From: Eubacteriaceae bacterium CHKCI004
GTDB lineage: Bacteria > Bacillota > Clostridia > Lachnospirales > Lachnospiraceae
Direction of reading: 5' to 3'
DNA: 64,000 nucleotides
Assembly: GCA_900016875.1 (NCBI GenBank)
Contig: FCNR01000040.1
Location: 21,357 to 85,356, forward strand
Shown one piece after another: positions 1-8,027 of the stretch (its first letter is position 1; every line of letters begins with the position of its first letter). The position numbers and the translations under genes were made by a program. Under the pieces are notes generated by a model. That model ran no database searches, had not been told where the DNA came from, and saw only the letters and a program-made list of their open reading frames with translations.

Positions 1-41
1 TGCATATTTACAATGTCATTTCGTACTATCTCAAAAGGCAT
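1..41 (-). CDS. Macro-domain (ADP-ribose-binding) protein, N-terminus only
   Basis: Only the first 13 codons lie in the window; the gene runs off the left edge. They read MPFEIVRNDIVNM, which matches the usual start of bacterial macro-domain proteins (MPF-x-IVRNDI). An AAGGAGG ribosome-binding site sits just upstream. Family members bind ADP-ribose and many remove ADP-ribose or O-acetyl groups. The function is inferred from this short N-terminus alone. Confidence 0.6.
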   Translation of the reverse strand, partial: MPFEIVRNDIVNM

Positions 42-162
42 AGGCGGCCTCCTTATCTTTCTTTAGTGAATTAAATATAGCAAGATATCATGGATAATAC
101 AAGATAATCCCATTGCATTTTATCCTGTGAAAGGGACACAGTGAAAGGAGCAGGCAAAAGCA

Positions 163-204
163 GAGCCCCCGCTTCACAGATTGAATTCTGTGGAACAGGG
201 GCTC
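163..204 (-). terminator. Terminator after spoIIIAH
   Basis: GAGCCCC pairs with GGGGCTC, and TTCACAGA with TCTGTGGA, around a short loop. On the minus strand the hairpin is followed by a short T run (complement of AAAA at 156-159). It lies about 45 bases past the spoIIIAH stop and plausibly ends the spoIIIA transcript. Confidence 0.75.
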
Positions 205-247
205 CGTCACTGTATGTGCTTCCCGTTTTATGTCAGAGACTATCGCA

Positions 248-865
248 TCAACTTCCTGACACGTTCATCCGGCTGATGACAATCTGGCTGACAGTGCAGC
301 CTGTTTTCCGGGTGACGATGTCTTCAATCTGCGCCCGGTCTGCCTGGCTGAGTTCGTTGTAGTTTAACACCACGTCCACGCTGTCTTCGCCGATGGAGAC
401 TACGGAGTCTCCGTACCCTTTGGTGTCCAGAAGCTGTTCGGCTGCCGCTTCTTTCTCGATAACTTCGGCCAGCTTGGTGAGTTTTGCCACGGCGTCTTCT
501 TTTTCGCTGTCGCTTAAAGATTCATTTTCTATGATCTCGTTCAGAGAGTCCCGGGTCTTGGAGCGGGTCTGCTCCCGTTCCATCTTGGCTCCGGCCACGT
601 ATTCTCCCACCTGCGCCTGGGTCAGCACAGCGTCGCCGATGGTCTCGGTTTCTTCTGTGGGAATCTCATCGTCCACTTTTTCACTGATGAGGGAATCGCC
701 GTCGGATATGTCCATGGTGTCGATGGTATCCAGGGATTCCTCCGCATTTTCGTAACTGGCGGTGGACGGCGCCTCTGATTTTGTGAAGTTCAGATACCCG
801 GCTACGGCAATCATAATGGCCAGGGATGTGATCGCGATCTGATTGCTCTTAAATATTTTTTTCAT
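248..865 (-). CDS. spoIIIAH: Stage III sporulation protein AH (SpoIIIAH-like)
   Basis: This is the mother-cell half of the SpoIIIAH-SpoIIQ channel that joins mother cell and forespore after engulfment begins. The protein has 205 residues: a short basic N-terminus, one membrane segment (about residues 9-27), an acidic linker rich in Glu, Asp and Thr, then a C-terminal YscJ/FliF-like domain ending in NELSQADRAQIEDIVTRKTG-type sequence. Its ATG overlaps the spoIIIAG stop (ATGA), so the two are translationally coupled. It is the last gene of the eight-gene operon and is followed by a terminator. In Bacillus the operon is sigma-E dependent. Confidence 0.93.
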   Translation of the reverse strand: MKKIFKSNQIAITSLAIMIAVAGYLNFTKSEAPSTASYENAEESLDTIDTMDISDGDSLISEKVDDEIPTEETETIGDAVLTQAQVGEYVAGAKMEREQTRSKTRDSLNEIIENESLSDSEKEDAVAKLTKLAEVIEKEAAAEQLLDTKGYGDSVVSIGEDSVDVVLNYNELSQADRAQIEDIVTRKTGCTVSQIVISRMNVSGS

Positions 866-1437
866 TGATGGACCTCCATTTTTAAAACCTTGATGCGATT
901 AACAGATATTCCAAATAGAACCTGTGCGGCCTCGGTGACCGACGCGGCCACCGTGTTGTTGTCTGCCCCCTCGCAGGCGATGACTACGCCGGCGATCTCC
1001 GGTTCCAGCTCTTTAATCACGTACGGCGCTGATTCCCCGTTCTCATCGGAGAGAACCGTTTCATTTTCACTTCTGCTGCTCTGCCGCTCGTTTTGTGTCC
1101 CATCGGAGGTTTCTGTCTCCGTTTCCAGTTCCTCCGTGTCATCTTTATTCAGAACTGATTCTCTGGAAGCTTGTAAAGTGATCATCACCTCCACCTGTCC
1201 CACCCCGTCAACATTTTCCAGGATATGTATTAATTTATTTTCGAGACTCTCAATATATGCTTCATTTTCGCTGACTGCCGCAGTATTTTGTGTCTCTGTG
1301 GTCTCATCCGGCGCAGCCCTCGCCCGCCATTCCGAAACATTGGTCACCAGGAGGATGACTCCGGCAATGGCAATGAGGAGAATCTTTTCCACACCAAAAT
1401 CCTTCAGCGTTATTTTTCTGCGTTCTTTCTTTTCCAT
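862..1437 (-). CDS. spoIIIAG: Stage III sporulation protein AG
   Basis: This is a ring-forming component of the SpoIIIA-SpoIIQ feeding-tube complex, 191 residues long. A basic N-terminus (MEKKERRK) precedes one membrane segment (about residues 18-36). An extracellular domain follows with a long Glu/Thr/Ser-rich insertion (about residues 95-135), then a conserved GVVIACEGADN-type segment near the end. The start is an ATG preceded by GGGAG. It overlaps spoIIIAH by four bases. The order AF-AG-AH matches the canonical operon. Confidence 0.93.
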   Translation of the reverse strand: MEKKERRKITLKDFGVEKILLIAIAGVILLVTNVSEWRARAAPDETTETQNTAAVSENEAYIESLENKLIHILENVDGVGQVEVMITLQASRESVLNKDDTEELETETETSDGTQNERQSSRSENETVLSDENGESAPYVIKELEPEIAGVVIACEGADNNTVAASVTEAAQVLFGISVNRIKVLKMEVHQ

Positions 1438-1528
1438 ACCGACTCCCGTCTTTCCTGTGCATGCGCCCGCAGGCGTGTGAATATTATCACCGGCAGTACC
1501 GGCGCTTTAATACCCGCCTCGCTTTATT

Positions 1529-2125
1529 TCAGTCACGTATCGTTATATCTATATTCGAGGATTCCAGATTATAGAATTCCATCAACGCTTCCCGAAGATC
1601 ATGAATCTGCGGCGTCTCCCCCTCCTCTCCTGTCTCCTTCCCTTCGACGTCAAGTTCCTTTATGGCGCTTCCGTCGGTTTCCCAGCGGACGCGGACTTCG
1701 GTCACCTCAATGAAAAAAGAAGCGGCGAGCTCTGTCACCTGCTTCTGTATCGTGTCGTCATATTCCTCCTGAATGTCCTTTTTCATGCCCTGCAAATCCT
1801 CCGACTGCTCGATAACCTGCCATTCGTTTTTCAGCTGATTGATAATGTAGGAGGCGTCCATATACTGTCCGGCTCCCGCCAGGTCGATGAGGGGCTTCAT
1901 CAGACAAAGCATCATAAGAAAGCCAGAGAAGAACCGGAGGTAGCTTTCATATTTTGTTTTCTGAATAAAGCTGTCACAAACAAGCAGGAGCACATTCATA
2001 TAGAGAATAGTTTTCAGCCAGTCTTTAAAGTATTCCGTGGGATGCACCTCCTTTTTAGCGGGCCGATACAGCCGGCGTTCTCCTGTGCCGTGTTCCGTTG
2101 CCGCTCTTGCCGGCCGCCGGCTCAC
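1529..2125 (-). CDS. spoIIIAF: Stage III sporulation protein AF
   Basis: This is a membrane component of the SpoIIIA complex, 198 residues as given. Two hydrophobic segments (about residues 39-51 and 63-80) are followed by a soluble C-terminal domain (IEVTEVRVRWETD region). The listed GTG start overlaps the spoIIIAE stop. It gives an unusual basic leader of about 26 residues before the conserved EYFKDWLKTILYMN stretch. A strong AAGGAGG lies inside that leader, immediately before GTG-CAT-CCC, so the real start may be further in. Function is well supported by position and membrane pattern. Confidence 0.88.
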   Translation of the reverse strand: MSRRPARAATEHGTGERRLYRPAKKEVHPTEYFKDWLKTILYMNVLLLVCDSFIQKTKYESYLRFFSGFLMMLCLMKPLIDLAGAGQYMDASYIINQLKNEWQVIEQSEDLQGMKKDIQEEYDDTIQKQVTELAASFFIEVTEVRVRWETDGSAIKELDVEGKETGEEGETPQIHDLREALMEFYNLESSNIDITIRD

Positions 2126-3324
2126 ACTTTGTTGGTCGCCAGAGACGTGACCGCGATGGTGAGAATAAACAGCGCCGCGGTAATCCCTAAAGTATACACG
2201 AGAAGGATGCCGCTTTTTTGTGCCGCGCTGATACAGCGGATGAAACGCTCGTCCGCCACCGGCTCCAGCAGGATGGACAGGAGCAGGTAGAACAGGCAGT
2301 ACAGTAGCAGCTTGATGATGGGGATTGCCAGCAACAGAAGGATAAAAATAATCGCCGTGGCTCCCATGGTATTTTTTATCATGATGGAGGAGCCCACCAC
2401 CGTTCCAGCCACGGACTGCACCACAGAGCCTGCGCCGGGAATCATCCCCACAATCCGGTTGAACACCGCATTTTTTGTGGCGTCAAAGGAGGGAACCACC
2501 ATGGTTTCCAGCAGATGAAAGCCGAAAAACAACACGAAAAGGAATTTCATGCTCTTGGATAACAGCAGGTAGAGGCTCTCGCACAGTCTGGAAATGTTTT
2601 GTCTGGCGGAGAAATTATTGAGCAGCTCCAAGAGCAGATAATACTGAATCATGGGGAGGATCACCGTCAGGCAGATCCAGTTCACCACAAGCACCACGAT
2701 CACAAAGTATTCGTAAAACACCACGCCCACTGACAGGTTGCCGCTCAGAGTGACCGCCAGAGTGTACACGGGAATCACCATCTTCAAAAGTTTTGAGAGC
2801 GTCTCCACCGTATGTTCAAAAAGATTCGCCATGATGGTGAAGTTGGCAAAGATAATCGTAAAGGTTATAAAGTACGAGATGAGGAACCCGCTGTCTCCGA
2901 TGGCAAACTGCCGGAAGGAGGAGGAAATGTTATTAAAGACGGCAGCAAATAATATGACGCCGATCAGCTCCCCCATCAACACCCAGGAAGTCGAAATCTC
3001 ATAGGTCAGCGTTTCCACGAGCCACACGCCGGCTTCTTCCAGCGCGTCCACGAACCGGAAGTCCAGCAGCGCGTCAAAAATCGCGGAAAAATCCGGATAT
3101 TCATACTCCTCCTCAAGACTTTCCATCTCTCTTTCCAGAGCGTCAATGTCCAGCTGGCTCTCTGCGGTCTCTTCGGATTCCTGACCGGTTGAGTTGTCCG
3201 CAGACTCTTCGGATTCTTGGCTCACCGGCAACACAGCTGCCTGCACCGGCAGGCAGCCGCAGGTCATAAACAAAAAAACCGAAAAAAGAAGGGCGACCGG
3301 CAGCAAAGTTTTTTTTATTTTCAC
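2122..3324 (-). CDS. spoIIIAE: Stage III sporulation protein AE
   Basis: This is a polytopic membrane protein of the SpoIIIA complex, about 400 residues. I chose the GTG at 3324 because AAGGAGG lies eight bases upstream and translation then begins with a clean signal peptide (KIKKTLLPVALLFSVFLF). The longer reading from 3366 has no such site. After the signal sequence comes an acidic Glu-rich stretch (about residues 35-75), then seven or more membrane segments. It overlaps spoIIIAF by four bases. Confidence 0.92.
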   Translation of the reverse strand: MKIKKTLLPVALLFSVFLFMTCGCLPVQAAVLPVSQESEESADNSTGQESEETAESQLDIDALEREMESLEEEYEYPDFSAIFDALLDFRFVDALEEAGVWLVETLTYEISTSWVLMGELIGVILFAAVFNNISSSFRQFAIGDSGFLISYFITFTIIFANFTIMANLFEHTVETLSKLLKMVIPVYTLAVTLSGNLSVGVVFYEYFVIVVLVVNWICLTVILPMIQYYLLLELLNNFSARQNISRLCESLYLLLSKSMKFLFVLFFGFHLLETMVVPSFDATKNAVFNRIVGMIPGAGSVVQSVAGTVVGSSIMIKNTMGATAIIFILLLLAIPIIKLLLYCLFYLLLSILLEPVADERFIRCISAAQKSGILLVYTLGITAALFILTIAVTSLATNKV

Positions 3325-3443
3325 AGCGGTCCTCCTTTCTCCCGGCAGCTGGCGGCAGGCTTTCACTGACGCGCCTCTTATCTGGAATACACATCTTGTC
3401 CAACAGATGCCGGCTCAGTTCCCGGCGGCCGGAAACAGTTCCG

Positions 3444-3827
3444 TCACATGACCGACTCGATGGTCTCCAGCAGTGAGTTGATGATTGGTATACTCAGGAT
3501 AAAAATGGATATTTTCCCGATGATCTCCACCTGAAAGGAGATGGCCTGGTACCCCAAATCCTGACAGATGTTAGAGGCCACCTGGCAGATGAAGGCGATG
3601 GCCAGCAGCTTGAACAGTATTTTGATATAGGTGTCGCTGATGTGAATCTTTTCCCCCAGATTTTCCGCAAAGTCCACGATGACCGAGACATTTGAGGTGA
3701 GGTAGGCAATGAGGAACAGACAGACGGCCAGAAGGACAAATACACTGTATTCTTTCTGAAACTGCCGGACCACCAGGGCGAGGACGGCTCCTCCGATGCC
3801 AATCAGCGCGATTTTTAAAATAACCAT
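3444..3827 (-). CDS. spoIIIAD: Stage III sporulation protein AD
   Basis: This is a small polytopic membrane protein of about 127 residues, related in sequence to SpoIIIAC. The start is placed at the ATG at 3827 (MVILKIALIGIGG), which has GGGGGA six bases upstream; an upstream in-frame start would add 18 residues with no membrane character. Three or four hydrophobic segments fill most of the length. It lies between spoIIIAC and spoIIIAE in the standard order. Confidence 0.92.
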   Translation of the reverse strand: MVILKIALIGIGGAVLALVVRQFQKEYSVFVLLAVCLFLIAYLTSNVSVIVDFAENLGEKIHISDTYIKILFKLLAIAFICQVASNICQDLGYQAISFQVEIIGKISIFILSIPIINSLLETIESVM

Positions 3828-3881
3828 ATGGATTCCCCCGTAACGTAAGCTTCGCCGGGACAGGCAGCGCTGTCCGTACAT

Positions 3882-4076
3882 TTACAGTTGAAACAGGCTG
3901 TATATCTGAGAAAACAGATCGTTGATGCACGGAATGATCCACGACAGCACGATAAACAGCCCGGAAAGACTGATAAGGAAAGCCTGCTCCTCCCGTCCGG
4001 CGTGCTTCAGCACCTGATTTAAAATGGTCACGAGAATGCCCACGGCTGCAATTTTAAAAATAAGCTGAATGGTCAT
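3882..4076 (-). CDS. spoIIIAC: Stage III sporulation protein AC
   Basis: This 64-residue protein has two hydrophobic segments (about residues 4-22 and 31-50) joined by a short charged loop (LKHAGREEQ). Length and layout are those of SpoIIIAC, a membrane part of the mother-cell channel complex. The ATG is preceded by AGGAGAG. It starts nine bases after the spoIIIAB stop. Confidence 0.92.
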   Translation of the reverse strand: MTIQLIFKIAAVGILVTILNQVLKHAGREEQAFLISLSGLFIVLSWIIPCINDLFSQIYSLFQL

Positions 4077-4085
4077 ACGTCTCTC

Positions 4086-4598
4086 CTATATCAGAATAAT
4101 AACAATCAGTGCGCTCATGGACAGACACAGAGCCTGGTATACCTTTTTCTGGCTGTCCAGCCGTTTTTTCATGCCGGAGACGTGTTCGCGGATCTCCCGG
4201 GAAAGCTGCTCCGATGTATTTTTGTGAAAAATCAGATCGTCGGACAGGAGGTTTCGCCCCGCCCGCAGAAAAAGGAGCTGCTCTTCTTCCGTGAGGATTT
4301 CTGATAAATGAAATGTGAGCAGGCGTTCAAATTCATCCCCGAAAGCAAAATCCCCCTCTTCTTTCATCTCTTCCGACAGATCGGCAAAGAATCCTTTCCA
4401 GAGAGAGCCGGTGCGGCGGCTGATGTCCGCAAACAGCTCCGGCAGGGGAATCTTTGCGTTTCTGATCTCCGATTCCAGCAGGCGGAACAAATATTCCCCC
4501 TCTTCCAGCAGCTCCACATGCCTTATGCCGGGCTCCGCCAGGCGGCGGCTTAACAGATACCCGGAAACAAGAAGAAGAAATGCGCCGAACCACTTCAT
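4086..4598 (-). CDS. spoIIIAB: Stage III sporulation protein AB
   Basis: This is a membrane-anchored SpoIIIA protein of about 170 residues. An N-terminal hydrophobic segment (KWFGAFLLLVSGYLL), a long amphipathic helical middle and a C-terminal membrane anchor (ALCLSMSALIVIILI) resemble the type II/IV secretion F-domain fold assigned to this family. The ATG at 4598 overlaps the spoIIIAA stop as ATGA and has AGGGGGA seven bases upstream, so it is preferred to the start five codons earlier. Confidence 0.92.
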   Translation of the reverse strand: MKWFGAFLLLVSGYLLSRRLAEPGIRHVELLEEGEYLFRLLESEIRNAKIPLPELFADISRRTGSLWKGFFADLSEEMKEEGDFAFGDEFERLLTFHLSEILTEEEQLLFLRAGRNLLSDDLIFHKNTSEQLSREIREHVSGMKKRLDSQKKVYQALCLSMSALIVIILI

Positions 4599-5557
4599 GT
4601 TATCCCCCTCCACACCCGGTTCTGCCTGGCGTCAAAAATGTCAACGCGGCGGCGACCGGTTTTCTCCGCCTGAATCTGCACATAACGCTCAAAAGGGTAT
4701 TTTCTGAGGTATTCCCCCAGAAAGGGGCGCTCCAGAATGTCTCCCACATCTTTGCCGTGCACCGTCATCAGCAGACGGCAGCCGCAGTTTCGTATGTACC
4801 GGAGCGCTTCAATATCGCCCGCGTCTCCAATCTCATCGGCGGCGATAATCTGGGGCGCCATGGTACGAAGCATCATGAGCATGCCGTCGGCTTTTGGACA
4901 GTGATCCAGAAGGTCGGTACGCCGCCCCAGATAAAATCCCTCCGAGAGCCTTGTCCGGTTTCCGATCTCGCTTCTTTCATCCACCACCGATACATTTTGC
5001 CCCGCAAAATAGTCGGTTCCGTCGGACAGCATGCGGATAATGTCCCGCAAAAAAGTGGTTTTTCCTCCACCCGGCGGCGAAATCAGCAGGGTGTTAAAAA
5101 AGCAGCCGTCCTCCGTGAGATAAGGGAAAAAGGTCCGGCAGCATCCGGTGATCTGTCTGGCGATTCGTATATTCATGGAAGAGATCTGCTGCAGCTGCCG
5201 CTTCCCCTCCCCGTCATAATATACTTTACCGCAAAGGCCGATCCGATGGCCGCCCTTCAAGGTGATGAACCCCTCCCGCACCTCTTCTTTATAGGCAAAA
5301 AGAGAATACTGGCTGATTTTCTGAAAAATGATGCGGATATCCTCCGGGGTGACTATGTATGCATTTCCCGTCCCGCAGGATAGCTCCCCCTCATCCGTCA
5401 GATAATATTCCCGCCGGAGCGTCCGAATCATCAGAGGGAGATTCGCCCGCAGGCGGATTTCCGTCAAGTCCGGCCGGCACAGGATTCCCTCTATGCGTTT
5501 CCGGATACTGTCGGAAAAAATGTGCAGGATTTCTCTGGAAAGCTCTGTTTTCTCCAC
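4595..5557 (-). CDS. spoIIIAA: Stage III sporulation protein AA, secretion-type ATPase
   Basis: This is the ATPase of the SpoIIIA channel, 320 residues. A Walker A motif (PPGGGKTT, residues 161-168) and a Walker B-like hydrophobic stretch ending in ADEIGD are both visible, as in AAA+ secretion ATPases. The start is GTG, supported by GGAGGAGAACCA directly upstream. It is the first gene of the operon; a sigma-E-like promoter lies about 140 bases upstream. ATP hydrolysis is thought to power assembly or transport through the channel between mother cell and forespore. Confidence 0.94.
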   Translation of the reverse strand: MEKTELSREILHIFSDSIRKRIEGILCRPDLTEIRLRANLPLMIRTLRREYYLTDEGELSCGTGNAYIVTPEDIRIIFQKISQYSLFAYKEEVREGFITLKGGHRIGLCGKVYYDGEGKRQLQQISSMNIRIARQITGCCRTFFPYLTEDGCFFNTLLISPPGGGKTTFLRDIIRMLSDGTDYFAGQNVSVVDERSEIGNRTRLSEGFYLGRRTDLLDHCPKADGMLMMLRTMAPQIIAADEIGDAGDIEALRYIRNCGCRLLMTVHGKDVGDILERPFLGEYLRKYPFERYVQIQAEKTGRRRVDIFDARQNRVWRGIT

Positions 5558-5690
5558 TGGTTCTCCTCCTTCCTGCCTGGCATGCCGTCTTTTTTATATC
5601 TGCCATACTGCTTCTGGCAACCGTCGGTTTTCTGCCCGTACTGCGCCTCATAATCTGTCTTCTGCCGGCACGCGGATTTCTTATGCTTTA

Positions 5691-5718
5691 TATATATGAG
5701 ACAACCCGGGAGATATGA
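5691..5718 (-). promoter_or_regulatory. Candidate sigma-E promoter for spoIIIA
   Basis: On the minus strand TCATATC (5718-5712) and CATATATA (5698-5691) are separated by 13 bases. They match the sigma-E consensus KMATATT and CATACAMT at 6 of 7 and 5 of 8 positions. The site faces spoIIIAA, whose Bacillus homologue is sigma-E controlled. Confidence 0.4.
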
Positions 5719-5734
5719 TTCGCAATTTTTTCCC

Positions 5735-5763
5735 TTGTGACATGGGGATTTCCGTAGTATAAT
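5735..5763 (+). promoter_or_regulatory. Sigma-A promoter of the FAD oxidoreductase gene
   Basis: TTGTGA and TATAAT are spaced by 17 bases, 73 bases before the start codon. An imperfect palindrome with ATAAC/GTTAT arms (about 5769-5791) lies just downstream, in the likely transcript start region, and could be an operator. Confidence 0.6.
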
Positions 5764-5835
5764 CAAAATTAATAACGATTACTGTTATCAAAAATGTGCG
5801 TTTCCCATAAGAAACGAAAAAAGGAGGAGACTATT

Positions 5836-7299
5836 ATGTATGACGTATTGATCATCGGCGGCGGTATCGTCGGCACGACCATCGCCAGAAGACTGTCCCG
5901 CTATAAGCTTTCTGTCTGTCTCGTGGAGAAGTCCAACGACGTAGCCATGGGTTCCACCAAAGCCAACAGCGCCATCGTGCACGGCGGCTACGCCGAGGCC
6001 AACGCCAAGCTGAAAGGCCGGCTCTGCTACAAGGGGCGGGTACAGTATGAGCAGCTTAACAAGGAGCTGAATTTCGGATTCCGCAAAACTGGCAGCCTTG
6101 TCATCACCACCGATGAAAATAATCTGCCGAAGCTGGAGGCCATGCTGGAAAACGGTCAGAAAAACGGCCTTACCGATCTGAAGATCCTCAGTCACGATGA
6201 GATCATGGCCATGGAACCGAACATTAATCCGGACGTGCGTTACGCCCTGTACTGCGAGGGCGCCGGAGTCTGTTCCCCGTATGAGATGGCTATCGCCATG
6301 GCGGAAAATGCTGTTCATAACGGCGTAGAGCTGTTCCTGTTCTCCGAGGTTGTGGGAATTGATAAAGAAGAAGATCATTTTGTGGTTCATATGACAAACC
6401 GGGATTTCAAAACCCGTTACGTCATCAACGCGGCCGGACTTTATTCTGACAAGATTGATCAGATGGTCAATGAAAAAACTTTTGAGATCCGCCCGCGCTC
6501 TGGCGAGTACATTTTATTTGCGCCGGGAACCGGCAAGGCATTGAATACTGTCGTATTCCAGATGCCGTCCAAGATGGGCAAAGGTATTCTGGTCACCAGC
6601 ACCTATCACGGCAATCTTCTGCTGGGCCCGGACGCCATCGACGAGGACGGCGGTGTAGACAGAAGCACCCATGTGGAACGGCTTTATAAGATTTATAAAG
6701 AAGGGCTTCTCACCACCGACAAAATGGACATCGAGACATTTATCCGCAGCTTTACCGGTCTCCGTGCCGTGGCAAGCACCGATGATTTCATCGTGGGCGC
6801 CACCGCGACGCCGGGATTCCTCAATGCCGCCGGCATCCAGTCGCCGGGTCTCACCTCATCTCCGGCCATCGCCGACATGATTACGGAGGAGCTGGCCGCT
6901 CAGGGACTTACTCTGGAAGAAGATCCGTCCTACGACCCTTACCGGGCGCCGATCATCGAGCGCAAGGAAGAAATGCGTCCATATTCCGAGATTGCGCCGC
7001 TCCTCGACATCCCGTCCTGTCCGGAAAAAATCATCTGCCGCTGCGAGCAGGTGGAAGAAAAGACCATCGTGGACTGTCTCCACCGGGGCATCCCTGTTCT
7101 CTCAGTGGACGGCGTCAAGAGACGGACCCGCGCCTCCATGGGCTACTGCCAGGGAGATTTCTGCCGCCCGCGGATCAAAGCCATCATGGAGCGGGAATAC
7201 GGCGTTCCTATTGATATCCGCACCGATATCCAGAAAGAGGGCGCTGCCCGGGTAACCCGCGAAGAATTTCTTGCTTACTGCCGGGAGCAGGAGAAATAA
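5836..7299 (+). CDS. FAD-dependent oxidoreductase with C-terminal BFD-type [2Fe-2S] domain (GlpA-like)
   Basis: This is a flavoprotein of 487 residues. The start is the ATG after AAGGAGGAG (5821-5829), giving MYDVLIIGGGIVG with a dinucleotide-binding GGGIVG motif at residues 8-13. The DAO-type body resembles anaerobic glycerol-3-phosphate dehydrogenase subunit A and L-2-hydroxyglutarate oxidases. The C-terminal part carries a Cys-rich BFD-like motif (ICRCEQV ... GYCQGDFC) expected to bind a [2Fe-2S] cluster. In related bacteria such proteins often sit beside a second flavoprotein and a DUF1667 gene; here it stands alone. The substrate is not determined by the sequence; glycerol-3-phosphate is the leading guess. 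Confidence 0.8.
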   Translation: MYDVLIIGGGIVGTTIARRLSRYKLSVCLVEKSNDVAMGSTKANSAIVHGGYAEANAKLKGRLCYKGRVQYEQLNKELNFGFRKTGSLVITTDENNLPKLEAMLENGQKNGLTDLKILSHDEIMAMEPNINPDVRYALYCEGAGVCSPYEMAIAMAENAVHNGVELFLFSEVVGIDKEEDHFVVHMTNRDFKTRYVINAAGLYSDKIDQMVNEKTFEIRPRSGEYILFAPGTGKALNTVVFQMPSKMGKGILVTSTYHGNLLLGPDAIDEDGGVDRSTHVERLYKIYKEGLLTTDKMDIETFIRSFTGLRAVASTDDFIVGATATPGFLNAAGIQSPGLTSSPAIADMITEELAAQGLTLEEDPSYDPYRAPIIERKEEMRPYSEIAPLLDIPSCPEKIICRCEQVEEKTIVDCLHRGIPVLSVDGVKRRTRASMGYCQGDFCRPRIKAIMEREYGVPIDIRTDIQKEGAARVTREEFLAYCREQEK

Positions 7300-7311
7300 A
7301 ATGGCCTGCCA

Positions 7312-7340
7312 TTGAATTGTGTATTTGATTCATGTATAAT
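7312..7340 (+). promoter_or_regulatory. Promoter of the toxin-antitoxin pair
   Basis: TTGAAT and TATAAT are separated by 17 bases and lie 50 bases before the antitoxin ATG, which has AAAGGAGGG upstream. The pair therefore has its own promoter rather than depending on the flavoprotein gene. Confidence 0.6.
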
Positions 7341-7389
7341 ATTAGTCGAAGCATAGTATTCCAGTGTTACAATAAAAGGAGGGTTTCTT

Positions 7390-7632
7390 ATGAACACTTT
7401 AGATGCCACGGTATCCATGCTGGAAGCGATGCCAGAAGACGAAAGATTAAAAGTTTTTAAATATACACAACAGCTTTTTGTTTCCAACAAATCAGCGAAT
7501 CCTTTTTTACCTGTTGATTCGAGGCAGGTACTTTCGGACCTTGAAATATCCCGGGAGCAGATATCTCGCGGAGAAGGTCTGAATATGGAAGAAGCGCTGA
7601 TGAAACTGGGACAGGAACATGGATTCCTTTGA
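7390..7632 (+). CDS. Putative type II antitoxin
   Basis: This is a small 80-residue acidic protein starting MNTLDATVSMLEAMPEDE and ending in an Glu/Gly-rich tail (MEEALMKLGQEHGFL). It resembles small antitoxins that precede RelE/ParE toxins in gut Clostridia. Its last codons overlap the toxin start by 14 bases, typical of coupled toxin-antitoxin pairs. Since the toxin is damaged, the antitoxin may persist as a remnant or counter toxins encoded elsewhere. Confidence 0.65.
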   Translation: MNTLDATVSMLEAMPEDERLKVFKYTQQLFVSNKSANPFLPVDSRQVLSDLEISREQISRGEGLNMEEALMKLGQEHGFL

Positions 7633-7861
7633 TGTAATCATCTCTCCAAACGCTTTGTCCCAATTAAATCGTTACATTGATTATATTCAATATACTCTAT
7701 TGAATGTATCTGCTGCCAACAACGTCTGGCAGGATGCCCTGGAAACAAGAAAACGACTTTCTCTTGTAGCAGTAAATCTACCCGTTTATGTGGATGCAAT
7801 ATATCACCAGCTGCAAGATTATGAAAATACTTTTATAGATGAATTTAAAATAACAGACTAA
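7619..7861 (+). pseudogene. RelE/ParE-type toxin with internal deletion
   Basis: The 80-residue frame begins like a ParE/RelE toxin (DVIISPNALSQLNRYIDYI ... WQDALETRKRLSLVA) and ends like one (YVDAIYHQLQDYENTF). The middle is short: intact relatives are about 100-110 residues and carry a Tyr/Arg-containing beta-sheet between these parts. The join lies near residues 51-57 (about 7772-7790). The reading frame is kept, so the loss looks like a clean deletion of about 30 codons. A ribonuclease or gyrase-poison function is probably lost. Confidence 0.6.
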
Positions 7862-7863
7862 CG

Positions 7864-7908
7864 ACAAAAACTCCTGCCAAAGACCATTTGCAGTCTCTGG
7901 CAAGAGTT
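7864..7908. terminator. Bidirectional terminator between toxin and ABC importer
   Basis: AACTCCTGCCAAAGAC (7869-7884) pairs with GTCTCTGGCAAGAGTT (7893-7908) with two mismatches. The AAAAA at its left edge gives a T run for the minus-strand importer operon. The hairpin also lies directly after the plus-strand toxin stop. Confidence 0.65.
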
Positions 7909-8027
7909 CTTGATTTCATATGAAGTTCCGGTGGAATTCCTATATTGACAAATCTGTTTGCAGGCCGTAGCCCGGGAAAGGCGTCCACCCACATATATTA
8001 GCTTTACTTGCTAAATGAAGATAGCCG

